A stretch of DNA of 32,520 nucleotides from the NCBI GenBank assembly GCA_021788365.1, contig JAJYKS010000002.1, forward strand, positions 1-32,520, given 5' to 3'. The translations under genes were made by a program, and so were the position numbers. The notes beneath the pieces are model-generated. The model did not search any database. It had not been told where the DNA came from and was given only the letters and a program-made list of their open reading frames with translations. Each line of letters opens with the position of its first letter. The first letter of the stretch is position 1. Shown piece by piece: positions 23,387 to 31,293 of the stretch. Source of the DNA: a bacterium. Lineage in GTDB: Bacteria; Patescibacteriota; Microgenomatia; UBA1400; UBA12108.

Positions 23387-23460
23387 GCGGGTATAGTTCA
23401 CCGGTAGAATGATTCCTTCCCAAGGAATAGAAGAGGGTTCGATTCCCTTTACCCGCTCCA
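23387..23460 (+). tRNA. tRNA-Gly (anticodon CCC), CCA encoded
   Basis: The cloverleaf is complete: acceptor GCGGGTA with TACCCGC (first base of the 3' strand is the T at 23450), anticodon stem ATTCC/GGAAT with loop TTCCCAA (anticodon CCC, reading GGG), T loop TTCGATT, discriminator T and an encoded CCA. It stands at the edge of the AT-rich island that carries the OLD nuclease. Confidence 0.95.
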
Positions 23461-23556
23461 TAAGGTAACCAAATTCAGATTTCCCCTATTTTCCTCTGTA
23501 AATTCAACTTTTCCCGAGTCCAAGCCACTATTTTTAACGTTTTGTCTTTAGCCTGG

Positions 23557-23590
23557 AATTTTGGATACTGGATACCGGAGTCGGACCTAT
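23557..23590 (+). repeat. Left copy of an inverted repeat bracketing the OLD nuclease island
   Basis: It contains CTGGATACCG (23568-23577), a 3-nt spacer, then TCGGACCTAT (23581-23590). Both blocks recur in the same order on the opposite strand at 25722-25749, there with an 8-nt spacer. Similarity begins at an AATTT on both sides. The copy runs into the stop codon of the OLD gene. Confidence 0.75.
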
Positions 23591-25416
23591 CGGGAAAGCT
23601 GCTGCTTAATAGCACTAAAAAATGAATTTAACTCTACATATGTCTGCATTTCTTCAAAATCACTCTTAGTCATTTCGATAGCTGCTATAGAAGCAAATTT
23701 TGCTTTAATACTTTCTGCTCCGTAATTTTTCAAGAGCTTGTTTCCAGAAGTAAACTCTGCGTGAATAAAATCACGTAATTCAGATGGTATATTTCTATTG
23801 TTCCAAGTAGTAAGCCATCCTTGATTTGACAGATCCACAAACGACTTTGTGAGGCTTGGCCAAACTTTAGAATAATACTTAGGATGAATATAGCTCTCTA
23901 AAGTTAATAGGTTCGTAAGTTCTGCCCAACAGTCAGGCTTCTGTTTTAAAGTATCTACGGCATCTTTATATTGTTGATCTGAATCCTGGTCAAACAGATA
24001 AACTTGAGGTAAATTTAAAATTTCTAAATATCCTTTTTCAACATAATCTCTTAACGTACCGCCGCCCATTGGAACCCACAAGATTTCGGGATTATCTTTA
24101 TCTAAGTCATAAATGTGAGAGATATTTTTAAGAAACTCTATGTCATTGGGTCCCTCTAGTCCTACAATTACTTTGACACCTTCAAGTTTTGGTAAAACAC
24201 CCAAAGTGTTTCCTATCTCCTTGTAATTATTTTCAGCACCCTCTTTAATTACTACTTTGTCATTTTCATCCTTCTTTACAAAACGAATATCCTCCAGCTT
24301 TACAAGTCCGCACAGTTCGGGATGGTGTGAAGTGAGAGCAATTTGTACGCCATCTTCTTTAGTTAGTTCGCGGAAAGCATCAAAGAGCTTAATTTGCCAA
24401 TCAGGATGCTGGGATGTTTCCGGTTCTTCAATTGCATAAAAAACATTTACCTTGCTTGATTCTGTTCTTTTCCTTTCGGCTTCTTGCCTAAAGAAATTAA
24501 TCAATACGAGTCTCTTTACCCCGCTTCCACGCTTGTTGAGCGGAACACCATCACTTTCAATGTTAATATTAAAGGCTTTTTCCCAAGCGGGTTTATCAGC
24601 AACGGATCTCAAAGTTTTTGCTACTTCTGGATTCATTTCTTCAAGTTTTTTAATTGTGCCATCAGAAATTGCATCTAATCTAGCGAGAACTTTATTCCTT
24701 ATTGGTTCTAAATCAGAGTTCAATTCTTTCAGAAGTTCTTTAATACTAGATTTAATTGGTGCTTGTATTTCTTCATCTTGATCGCTATTTTTTCTGTCAA
24801 CTGAAAAAAGTGTGTAAATTGGAAACTCTGTTTCAAGTTTTTCATAAAGCTTTTTCCCGTCCTCCTTATTTATATCTATATATAAGTCTTGAAGTGTGGT
24901 TGTATCATGAGCAGCCCATATAGCTTTTCTGATTGAGTTATTGATACTGGCAGTATAATTACTCGGATTAATTTTTAATTCGTTGGCCTTGGCTTTTAAC
25001 TCTGAATTTTTCAATGTAATAAGCGGATCTATTGATTTCGGTGTGCTTGCATATAGATAAATCTTTGGTTGTGCTGACGACCCTACAGTAAAAATTTTTT
25101 TTACTTCAAGATGTCCTTTACTGTTTAGAAGAAATTCTTCTTTCAGGGATGTTGGCGCCCCCGCATCAATATCAATTTCATCTGGATAACCAGAAAATTC
25201 TACAGATATTTCTATTTTCTCTACTTCTTTATTGCACGTAATATTTATGTCGTCTTGATCTGGTTTATGATTATCAAAAAAAATATCCAATGCCTCGAGG
25301 ATGGTAGATTTCCCAATATCATTTTTGCCAACAATCAAATTGAGACTTCCAAATTTAACAGAAATTTCTTCTTTATAGCCACGAAAGTTTTTAACTTTAA
25401 CTGATTCTATTTTCAT
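23587..25416 (-). CDS. OLD-family ATP-dependent nuclease (AAA ATPase plus TOPRIM)
   Basis: A 609-residue protein. The N-terminal ABC/SMC-type ATPase has MKIESVKVKNFRGY and Walker A VGKNDIGKST (about 29-38). The ATPase domain continues to YAIEEPETSQHP (Walker B region) and ALTSHHPE. A C-terminal TOPRIM nuclease domain follows: VIVGLEGPNDIEFLKNI with the catalytic Glu, and YLFDQDSDQQ with the DxD. OLD proteins are DNA nucleases; relatives act in phage defence, alone or as GajA of Gabija. No GajB-like helicase is beside it, so a stand-alone OLD is the better call. One 60-base line was counted at 33% G+C against 52% in the nearby LysM gene. This and the tRNA at its edge suggest an acquired defence gene. 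Confidence 0.88.
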   Translation of the reverse strand: MKIESVKVKNFRGYKEEISVKFGSLNLIVGKNDIGKSTILEALDIFFDNHKPDQDDINITCNKEVEKIEISVEFSGYPDEIDIDAGAPTSLKEEFLLNSKGHLEVKKIFTVGSSAQPKIYLYASTPKSIDPLITLKNSELKAKANELKINPSNYTASINNSIRKAIWAAHDTTTLQDLYIDINKEDGKKLYEKLETEFPIYTLFSVDRKNSDQDEEIQAPIKSSIKELLKELNSDLEPIRNKVLARLDAISDGTIKKLEEMNPEVAKTLRSVADKPAWEKAFNINIESDGVPLNKRGSGVKRLVLINFFRQEAERKRTESSKVNVFYAIEEPETSQHPDWQIKLFDAFRELTKEDGVQIALTSHHPELCGLVKLEDIRFVKKDENDKVVIKEGAENNYKEIGNTLGVLPKLEGVKVIVGLEGPNDIEFLKNISHIYDLDKDNPEILWVPMGGGTLRDYVEKGYLEILNLPQVYLFDQDSDQQYKDAVDTLKQKPDCWAELTNLLTLESYIHPKYYSKVWPSLTKSFVDLSNQGWLTTWNNRNIPSELRDFIHAEFTSGNKLLKNYGAESIKAKFASIAAIEMTKSDFEEMQTYVELNSFFSAIKQQLSR

Positions 25417-25425
25417 AATTAGTGA

Positions 25426-25496
25426 GATCTCTGCAACTAAGACAGTCGCAATAGTGCTATCACCTTCCCCAAAACGGTACTTTCATCGCAGAGATC
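25426..25496. repeat. Widely spaced 9-bp inverted repeat upstream of the OLD gene
   Basis: GATCTCTGC (25426-25434) and GCAGAGATC (25488-25496) are exact complements with 53 nt between them, filling the gap between the OLD start and the small gene upstream. It could be an operator or a stem in the 5' leader, or chance. Confidence 0.4.
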
Positions 25497-25515
25497 CTTC
25501 GGTACCCAAATATTA

Positions 25516-25755
25516 TCACTTTCTTCTGTCTTTTCTATATTTTCCGAAGACTTCAAAGTACAAATATGGATTAACCTTTTCCAAATAGCCTTTGAAAACT
25601 GTAAGTTGTAAAATTAACTCAGGTTGGGCTGTAATGCAGCAGCGAAGGCCGATTTTTATTTTAGAAATTAGAGACAAATCAGGGTCGAGTAGATATTGTT
25701 TGATATACTCGTCCTGGCCAAATAGGTCCGAGCCAATTACGGTATCCAGCTCCAA
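25516..25755 (-). CDS. Small hypothetical protein of the OLD island
   Basis: A 79-residue soluble protein with a TTG start one base after the LysM stop codon; no ATG is available in this frame. It reads as helical at first (QDEYIKQYLLDPDLSLISKI), then ITAQPELILQLTVFKGYLEK, and ends basic (KYRKDRRK). One 60-base line was counted at 28% G+C, like the OLD gene and unlike the LysM gene upstream. I do not recognise the family. It could be a partner or regulator of the OLD nuclease, or the remnant of a longer gene, since its first codons are part of the inverted repeat that bracket the island. Confidence 0.5.
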   Translation of the reverse strand: MELDTVIGSDLFGQDEYIKQYLLDPDLSLISKIKIGLRCCITAQPELILQLTVFKGYLEKVNPYLYFEVFGKYRKDRRK

Positions 25756-25758
25756 ATT
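25722..25758 (-). repeat. Right copy of the inverted repeat bracketing the OLD island
   Basis: On the minus strand: AATTTGGAG, then CTGGATACCG (25749-25740), an 8-nt spacer TAATTGGC, then TCGGACCTAT (25731-25722). It matches the plus-strand copy at 23557-23590. This copy is coding (LDTVIGSDL) and begins at the LysM stop codon. Confidence 0.75.
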
Positions 25759-26380
25759 ATCGCGGTAGCTTCAACACCTGGCCGGCGTTTATGACGTTCG
25801 GGTTACTCAAGTTATTCGCCTTCGCGACCTCCACCCACTTGTATCCGTCCGCATACGCGCGAACCGAGATACTCCAGAGACTATCACCCTTGGCGACGGT
25901 GTAACTATCACCGGTTATCGAGTTGGTGGCAGTTGGCGTCTCGACTGCTGCGAGCTTCACGGCACCGACGAGTTTGACAGCAACTTTTGGCAGTTTGAGA
26001 ACCTGTCCTGCGGTGATAACACCGGGGTGCTGTAAACCATTCTCCTTGGCGATGTCGACATAGTTGTAGCCGGATCCGTATGCATTCTGCGCGATATGCC
26101 AAAGATCGTCGCCGGCCTTTACCGTGTAGGTCTCGGGCAAGCTAGCGGGGTAGGCTTGATTGTCAGTGACGGTGACAGGCACCGAGCCGACCATTCCCGC
26201 TGCAGTAGGGGATGGTTCGGTGGTCTGCTGTGCCTCGCTCGTGATCGCGGGTTTATTTGTTTGATACATTCTAAAGACAAGCACGCCGATGAGAATAACG
26301 GTGACGATACCAAACAGCATAGAAAGCATGGATTCGTTTAACTTTATAGTCTTCAGGAAATCCTTCAGTTGCTTGTCCAT
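25757..26380 (-). CDS. Membrane-anchored protein with two LysM domains
   Basis: A 207-residue protein. A short cytoplasmic N-terminus (about 1-19) is followed by one membrane helix (SMLFGIVTVILIGVLVF), a Pro/Thr linker, then two LysM domains: about 84-131 (YTVKAGDDLWHIAQNAYGSG ending GQVLKLP) and about 160-206 (YTVAKGDSLWSISVRAYADG ending GQVLKLPR). LysM binds N-acetylglucosamine chains, so it would tether to or sense peptidoglycan outside the membrane. A minus-strand TATATT (26405-26410) lies 24 nt upstream with a weak GGAG near the start. The composition is host-like, so the neighbouring AT-rich island starts exactly at its stop codon. Confidence 0.9.
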   Translation of the reverse strand: MDKQLKDFLKTIKLNESMLSMLFGIVTVILIGVLVFRMYQTNKPAITSEAQQTTEPSPTAAGMVGSVPVTVTDNQAYPASLPETYTVKAGDDLWHIAQNAYGSGYNYVDIAKENGLQHPGVITAGQVLKLPKVAVKLVGAVKLAAVETPTATNSITGDSYTVAKGDSLWSISVRAYADGYKWVEVAKANNLSNPNVINAGQVLKLPR

Positions 26381-26484
26381 AAAAATAATCTCCAGGGCAG
26401 GAAAAATATACTAATCTCACCATAGCAAACTTCTATGGGCTCGTCAATAATAAAACTGAAAATGAAAAATCTATTCGTTTTATG

Positions 26485-26558
26485 CGAGGCTGAGGGGGAT
26501 CGAACCCCTGACCTTCCACGTGACAGGCGGACGCTCTAACCAGCTGAGCTACAGCCCC
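26485..26558 (-). tRNA. tRNA-Asp (anticodon GTC)
   Basis: The minus strand folds as a cloverleaf: acceptor GGGGCTG with CAGCCTC (one G-U pair), D arm GCTC/GAGC, anticodon stem TCCGC/GTGGA with loop CTGTCAC (anticodon GUC), T arm AGGGG-TTCGATC-CCCCT, discriminator G. CCA is not encoded. It lies 26 bases downstream of the PD-(D/E)XK nuclease gene on the same strand. Confidence 0.95.
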
Positions 26559-26584
26559 TCGCACCTACGTATTTTACTACAAAA

Positions 26585-26995
26585 CTACCAAAAATAGTTT
26601 TCTGCCAGAGTAATCTTTTTATTTTGGCCGTTTACTGGCGGGGTTAGCCTTATATACAAAACCTTTTTCCCCACAAAAACATTTGTTGGAAACCAGCACA
26701 ATCTCTCTAATTTAGGAATATAAACGATTAAAGCATCTACCTCAAAGTCAGAATAGGTATAGACGTGCTGGCGATGTCTAGTCTCATATGCAAGTTTTGC
26801 CATAACTGCACCATTGGAGTGAAAAGGCTTTCCGTTTGCATATTTCACCTGTATTCGCCATAACTTATTCCCATCATCTAATACCAGATCGTATCTGCAA
26901 TCCATTGTGGGAATACTCGGGATCAACCCTTTCTCTAAAGCGCGCGCCTGTACTTTTGTTACTGCTAACTGTCCTTTCCAATTCGATGTTTCCAT
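26585..26995 (-). CDS. PD-(D/E)XK endonuclease-like protein (group I intron-associated type)
   Basis: A 136-residue protein matching the PDDEXK_5 family (I-Ssp6803I-like): NWKGQLAVTKVQARALEKG at the N-terminus, then CRYDLVLDDGNKLWRIQVKY, in which the Asp of YDLVLDD and the QVK form the metal-binding active site. The ATG at 26995 is chosen over 27013 because TATATT ends 6 nt upstream of it. It is AT-rich (one 60-base line counted at 30% G+C) and lies just upstream of tRNA-Asp on the same strand, which suggests a mobile origin. No intron is visible in that tRNA. It could be a free-standing homing nuclease or a domesticated one. Confidence 0.75.
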   Translation of the reverse strand: METSNWKGQLAVTKVQARALEKGLIPSIPTMDCRYDLVLDDGNKLWRIQVKYANGKPFHSNGAVMAKLAYETRHRQHVYTYSDFEVDALIVYIPKLERLCWFPTNVFVGKKVLYIRLTPPVNGQNKKITLAENYFW

Positions 26996-27001
26996 AACCC
27001 A

Positions 27002-27030
27002 AATATAAACCAAATAAACACGTATAACAA
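27002..27030 (-). promoter_or_regulatory. Promoter TTGTTA-17-TATATT, six bases before ATG (minus strand)
   Basis: On the minus strand TTGTTA (27030-27025), a 17-nt spacer, TATATT (27007-27002), then six bases and the ATG at 26995. Both boxes and spacing fit sigma70; predicted leaderless. Confidence 0.65.
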
Positions 27031-27064
27031 TGGAATAGTTACAGCTAAGAGTCAGGAAAAAGAG

Positions 27065-27099
27065 TATAGTAAGGCAAGATAAAGATAGAAAAAGGAGGT
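27065..27099 (+). promoter_or_regulatory. lemA: -10 TATAGT and strong ribosome-binding site for lemA
   Basis: TATAGT (27065-27070) is followed by a leader of about 25 nt with AGGAGGT (27093-27099), 3 nt before the ATG at 27103. It contrasts with the leaderless-type starts elsewhere in the window. Confidence 0.6.
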
Positions 27100-27102
27100 C
27101 CC

Positions 27103-27681
27103 ATGATCTACCTACTTGTTGTCGCAGCCGCGATTGTGCTCTATGTCATCTCTCAGTACAACTATTTTCAGACGGCTCTAACCCGCATCAAAGCAAGTAT
27201 CCAGGAAATCGGCAATCAACTTAAACGACAAGCAGACCTCATCCCCAACCTCGAAGCCTCGGTAAAAGGATACCTGAAACACGAGAAGGACATACTCCTG
27301 GCGCTCGCCGAGGCGAGAAAAGCCGTCGCAGCGGCCAGCAAATCGGGAGATCTCGGCAAGCAAACCAAAGCCGCCGGTATGCTCGGAGACATCCTGCCTC
27401 GCCTCGCCGTGATTGTGGAGAGCAACCCACAGCTCAAGGGTAGCGAGCCGGTACAGTCCTTGATGGAAGAGCTCCGCGACACAGCCGACAAGGTTATGTA
27501 CGCACGTCGCACCTTGATAGACCTGACAGCCGACTACAATATTAAAACGGTCACCTTCCCGAGCAACGTAATCGCCAATATGTTTGGTTTCAAGTCACAG
27601 CCTGGCCTTACCGTCGGTGATATGACCGAAGCCACCTCCGTCTCGGCTGCAGATACCAAGACGCCAAAGATAAGCCTGTAG
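27103..27681 (+). CDS. lemA: LemA family protein
   Basis: A 192-residue protein. One N-terminal membrane helix (1-16: MIYLLVVAAAIVLYVI) precedes the helical LemA domain: YNYFQTALTRIKASIQEI, KRQADLIPNLEASVKGYLKHE, and the terminal YARRTLIDLTADYN and FPSNVIANMFGF. LemA is a small membrane-bound coiled-coil protein of uncertain role, often encoded with the protease HtpX. The gene here is followed 13 bases later by htpX. A strong AGGAGGT site is 3 nt before the ATG. Confidence 0.93.
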   Translation: MIYLLVVAAAIVLYVISQYNYFQTALTRIKASIQEIGNQLKRQADLIPNLEASVKGYLKHEKDILLALAEARKAVAAASKSGDLGKQTKAAGMLGDILPRLAVIVESNPQLKGSEPVQSLMEELRDTADKVMYARRTLIDLTADYNIKTVTFPSNVIANMFGFKSQPGLTVGDMTEATSVSAADTKTPKISL

Positions 27682-27694
27682 CGAGGGCCCCCAC

Positions 27695-28603
27695 ATGCTA
27701 AACGTCTACGAACAAATCGACGCCAACAAACGTAAGAGTTGGCTCGTTATAGCCGTCTTTGTTGCCTTTATGGGCGCATTCGGCTATTTCTTCAGCTACA
27801 TCTACGGCTACGACTGGTCGTTTATGGCCTTCGCGATCCTACTCTCGGCCGTCGGCTCGTGGGTATCCTATTACAACTCGGATTCGATCGCGCTATCGCT
27901 GGCGCACGCCGTGCCGGTCACCCACAAAGACGCACCTGCCTATGTAAACATCGTAGAAAATCTCTCCCACGTCGCACAAATCCCGACACCCAAGACCTAT
28001 GTTATCGAGAGTCCTGCCCTAAATGCCTTTGCCACGGGTCGTGATCCCGAGCACGCCGCAATTGCCATAACCCGTGGGTGTCTCGAGACAATGACCAGAA
28101 CCGAGCTAGAGGGCGTCATCGGCCACGAACTTACCCATGTCAAAAACTACGACACACGCCTCATGGCAATAGTCGCCGTTTTGGCCGGCAGCATCGCCAT
28201 GGCCATGAACTGGGCGTGGCGCCTGTCGTGGTTTGGCGGCGGTAGGAGAAGGAGCGACGGGGAGGGCGGTGCAAACGGCATCATTATGCTCATCGGTCTC
28301 GTCCTTGTTATTCTGGCGCCGATAATAGCCGCGCTGATCCAAATGGCCATATCGCGCCGCCGCGAATACTATGCCGATGCAGGGAGTGCCATGCTCACCC
28401 GCCAGCCGTCGGGTCTCATTGGCGCGCTAAAAAAGATCGCCGCCCACGAAGACATCCCACTGGAGACCGCCAATACGGCAACAGCCCACATGTATATCGA
28501 TAATCCATTGACGACCGAGACCCACGGCTCCTGGATGGCGAATATGTTCTCTACCCATCCACCGATCGCCGACCGCATCAAAGCCCTCGAGCAAAGTATG
28601 TAA
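27695..28603 (+). CDS. htpX: M48-family membrane metalloprotease HtpX
   Basis: A 302-residue protein. Two N-terminal membrane helices (about 17-36 and 41-60), the catalytic zinc motif HELTH at 144-148 (GVIGHELTHVKNYDTR), two further hydrophobic segments (about 155-172 and 190-215), and the third ligand region RRREYYADAGSAML. The C-terminal end FSTHPPIADRIKAL is family-typical. HtpX degrades misfolded membrane proteins at the cytoplasmic face. It is co-transcribed with lemA; GAGGG precedes the start by about 9 nt. Confidence 0.95.
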   Translation: MLNVYEQIDANKRKSWLVIAVFVAFMGAFGYFFSYIYGYDWSFMAFAILLSAVGSWVSYYNSDSIALSLAHAVPVTHKDAPAYVNIVENLSHVAQIPTPKTYVIESPALNAFATGRDPEHAAIAITRGCLETMTRTELEGVIGHELTHVKNYDTRLMAIVAVLAGSIAMAMNWAWRLSWFGGGRRRSDGEGGANGIIMLIGLVLVILAPIIAALIQMAISRRREYYADAGSAMLTRQPSGLIGALKKIAAHEDIPLETANTATAHMYIDNPLTTETHGSWMANMFSTHPPIADRIKALEQSM

Positions 28604-28627
28604 CTGGAAATTAAAAACGGGAAATTG

Positions 28628-28633
28628 TACATT
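28628..28633 (+). promoter_or_regulatory. clpB: -10 hexamer TACATT, six bases before ATG
   Basis: TACATT ends 6 nt before the ATG at 28640. This supports 28640 as the clpB start, rather than the TTG at 28625 that lies 5' of the hexamer. Predicted leaderless. Confidence 0.5.
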
Positions 28634-28639
28634 GTATTC

Positions 28640-31258
28640 ATGGATCCCGATAAGCTTACTCATCAAGCGCAGCTCGTAATCTCTGCCGCCGTCGAAGAAC
28701 AAACGCGCCGCGCCAATCCTCTCCTTGAAGACGTTCACCTGCTCCATGCACTCCTCGCCACGGAGGTAGTCGGCGATATTCTTGCCCACTTGAACTTAGA
28801 GGTCTCTCCTCTAAGTATCTCAAACCAGATCAAAACAGTGTTAGACAATCTTCCCGAGGTATCCGAGCCGACCCCGGGATCTGCTTCCTCGACCGTCGCC
28901 AAAATACTGACGACAGCTGAAAAGCTTGCGAAAGAGCAAGGAGACGGCTACATAACCGTTGATACCCTTTTCTTAGCACTCGCATTGACAGAGTGCCAGT
29001 CTACTCATATACTTAAGTCGTTTGATATTACAGCAGCAAAAATAAAGGAGGCCCTGCCTATGACCAGAGGAGATGGTACAGCACAGTCCCAAGATGCAGA
29101 GGGTACGTACAACATGCTTGCCAAATACACCACCAATCTGACCGATCTGGCCCGCGCTGGCAAACTGGATCCGGTTGTTGGCCGTGACGCAGAAATTCGG
29201 CGGCTCATGCAAGTCCTCTCCCGCCGTACCAAAAACAATCCCGTCCTGGTTGGTGACCCAGGTGTGGGCAAGACGGCTATAGTTGAGGGGCTGGCAGAGC
29301 GGATCGTTGCCGGTGACGTCCCCGAATCACTGAAGGGTAAAGATCTCCTGGTAGTCGAGATCGCGAGTATTCTGGCCGGCGCCAAGTTTCGCGGCGAGTT
29401 CGAGGAACGGCTAAAAGCTCTGCTAAAGGAGATCGATAAAGCCGCAGGTAAATATCTTTTGTTTGTCGACGAGCTCCACACCTTGGTCGGCGCCGGCGGA
29501 GCAGAGGGAGCAGTAGACGCCGGCAATATGCTAAAGCCCGCGCTAGCCCGGGGCGCGCTCCACATGATCGGCGCGACGACCTTGTCAGAATACCGGAAAT
29601 ATATCGAAAAAGACGCCGCACTCGAGCGCCGCTTTCAGCCAGTCATGGTTGGCGAGCCGAGTGAGGAGGACGCACTGGCGATCCTTCGCGGCCTCAAAGA
29701 AAAATACGAAATTCACCACAACATAAAAATTACCGACGACGCGCTCGTCGCGGCCGTCAAGCTGTCCATGCGCTATATCCCTGACCGCTTCCTCCCCGAC
29801 AAAGCGATAGATTTGGTAGACGAGGCTGCCTCAGGGCTAAAAATCGAAACGGAAAGCTTGCCGACATCGCTCGACACCCTAAAGCGGAGCGTCACGCAAA
29901 AGGAGATCGAGCTAGCAGGTCTCAAAAAAGATTCCTCGGAAAGCGCCAAGGCCAAAGTCAAAGAATTGGCAAAGGATATAGCCTCGGCAAAAGAAGAACT
30001 GCAAACCAAGATGGGCGAGTGGGAGGGGCAGAAAAAGGTACTAGCAGACGTTGCCGCCGCCAAAAAAGAGCTGGATAGCCTAAAAGGTGATCTCGAGACG
30101 GCAGAGCGCGACGTAAACCTGCAAAAAGCCGCTGAGATTAAATATGGCAAAATCCCCGAGGCCGAGAAAAAGCTGAAAGGGGCGGAGAAAGAGTGGTCGG
30201 CCATACCGGAGGATAAACGGCTCCTAAAACAAGAGGTGGGAGAAGAAGATATCGCCGCCGTGGTCTCTCGCTGGACCGGCATCCCGGTAACCAAGCTGGT
30301 TGCCTCCGAATCGGACAAGCTGCTGCACCTAGAAACGGTGCTCGAGAAGCGCGTGGTAGGACAAAAGGAAGCCGTACAAGCCGTAGCAAACGCCATCCGC
30401 CGCACTCGCGCAGGGATCGCCAGTCACGACAAGCCACTCGCTACCTTCCTGTTCCTCGGCCCAACCGGCGTGGGAAAGACCGAAACAGCCAAGGCGCTCG
30501 CCGCAGAGCTATTCGCCGGTGAGCACTCTATTATCCGCATCGACATGTCGGAGTATAGCGAGGAGCACACGGTCGCGCGCTTAATCGGTGCACCACCGGG
30601 ATATATTGGCTACGAAGAGGGTGGGCAGCTCACCGAAGCGGTACGGCGCAAGCCCTACTCGGTCGTGCTCTTGGACGAGGTAGAGAAGGCACATCCCCAA
30701 ATCTTCAACATTTTCCTGCAGATATTCGACGAAGGACGTCTAACAGACGGCAAGGGTCGCACGGTGGATTTTAGAAATACAATTATCATCATGACGAGCA
30801 ATATGGGGAGCGACATTATCAGGGATGCAGCCATCACACCCGGTGTGAAGGGCGCCCACACACCGGGTGTGTCAGGTCGCGACTGGCAGCACGTACAAGA
30901 CGAGGTAATGGACGTCGTCCGCTCGGTCATGAAGCCGGAGCTGCTAAACCGCATAGATCAAGTGATTATGTTCCATCCGCTCGGCAAAGACATGATGGCC
31001 AGCATCGTGGAGATAGAACTCGGGAAGGCACTCACTCACGTCGAGGAACAGGGGATAACGCTGTCGGTAGACGAGAAGGTAAAACAATATCTCGCCGAGA
31101 AAGGGTATGACGCGCTGTACGGCGCCCGCCCCTTAAAGCGCCTCATCCAAAATGAGCTCTTGGATCCGCTTGCCCTTGTGCTCCTCGACCCCAAATTGGG
31201 TGACAAAAAGGTGCTAGCCGCAAACCTCAGCAAATCTGGTGTCATCACCATCTCTTGA
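28640..31258 (+). CDS. clpB: ATP-dependent disaggregase ClpB
   Basis: An 872-residue Hsp100 protein. Clp N-domain repeats (about 1-140), first AAA+ domain with Walker A GDPGVGKT (205-212), a long coiled-coil middle domain (about 400-530, rich in Lys/Glu), second AAA+ domain with GPTGVGKT (607-614), pore loop GYIGYEEGG, and the C-terminal D2 small domain ending [15 protein letters not shown]. The long middle domain marks ClpB rather than ClpC or ClpA. It extracts and refolds aggregated proteins with DnaK. Two inverted repeats are read through in frame: codons 52-59 and 733-744. The latter lies in a D2 loop where relatives have shorter sequence and adds the repeated TPGV peptide. Confidence 0.93.
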   Translation: MDPDKLTHQAQLVISAAVEEQTRRANPLLEDVHLLHALLATEVVGDILAHLNLEVSPLSISNQIKTVLDNLPEVSEPTPGSASSTVAKILTTAEKLAKEQGDGYITVDTLFLALALTECQSTHILKSFDITAAKIKEALPMTRGDGTAQSQDAEGTYNMLAKYTTNLTDLARAGKLDPVVGRDAEIRRLMQVLSRRTKNNPVLVGDPGVGKTAIVEGLAERIVAGDVPESLKGKDLLVVEIASILAGAKFRGEFEERLKALLKEIDKAAGKYLLFVDELHTLVGAGGAEGAVDAGNMLKPALARGALHMIGATTLSEYRKYIEKDAALERRFQPVMVGEPSEEDALAILRGLKEKYEIHHNIKITDDALVAAVKLSMRYIPDRFLPDKAIDLVDEAASGLKIETESLPTSLDTLKRSVTQKEIELAGLKKDSSESAKAKVKELAKDIASAKEELQTKMGEWEGQKKVLADVAAAKKELDSLKGDLETAERDVNLQKAAEIKYGKIPEAEKKLKGAEKEWSAIPEDKRLLKQEVGEEDIAAVVSRWTGIPVTKLVASESDKLLHLETVLEKRVVGQKEAVQAVANAIRRTRAGIASHDKPLATFLFLGPTGVGKTETAKALAAELFAGEHSIIRIDMSEYSEEHTVARLIGAPPGYIGYEEGGQLTEAVRRKPYSVVLLDEVEKAHPQIFNIFLQIFDEGRLTDGKGRTVDFRNTIIIMTSNMGSDIIRDAAITPGVKGAHTPGVSGRDWQHVQDEVMDVVRSVMKPELLNRIDQVIMFHPLGKDMMASIVEIELGKALTHVEEQGITLSVDEKVKQYLAEKGYDALYGARPLKRLIQNELLDPLALVLLDPKLGDKKVLAANLSKSGVITIS
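28794..28816. repeat. Perfect 9-bp-arm hairpin in clpB N-domain
   Basis: Arms ACTTAGAGG and CCTCTAAGT with the loop TCTCT. It is read in frame as NLEVSPLS. Confidence 0.75.
30835..30871. repeat. Perfect 13-bp-arm hairpin in clpB D2 domain
   Basis: Arms CACACCCGGTGTG (30835-30847) and CACACCGGGTGTG (30859-30871) with an 11-nt loop. The translation holds TPGV twice, inside an apparent loop insertion just after [10 protein letters not shown]. Confidence 0.9.
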
Positions 31259-31282
31259 CTAATTACGGGTGAGTATTACGAT
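31255..31282 (+). promoter_or_regulatory. Promoter TTGACT-16-TACGAT
   Basis: TTGACT (31255-31260) spans the clpB stop codon; after 16 nt comes TACGAT (31277-31282), 11 nt before the ATG of a small gene at 31294. The boxes are good and the spacing is one short of ideal. Confidence 0.45.
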
Positions 31283-31293
31283 ACACACAATAT

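Noticed and set aside
23561-23590. A tRNA T-arm remnant (GGAGTCGGACC) marking an attachment site after tRNA-Gly
   Set aside because: The bases cannot form a T stem, and the segment is better explained as the copy of the 25722-25758 repeat.
23587-25416. Gabija GajA
   Set aside because: The ATPase-TOPRIM layout fits, but no GajB-like helicase gene is next to it in the window, so a stand-alone OLD nuclease is the safer call.
29773-30405. 210-aa open frame on minus, also 29005-29565
   Set aside because: Antisense to conserved clpB domains; Ser-rich composition comes from reading Lys/Glu/Ala codons backwards.
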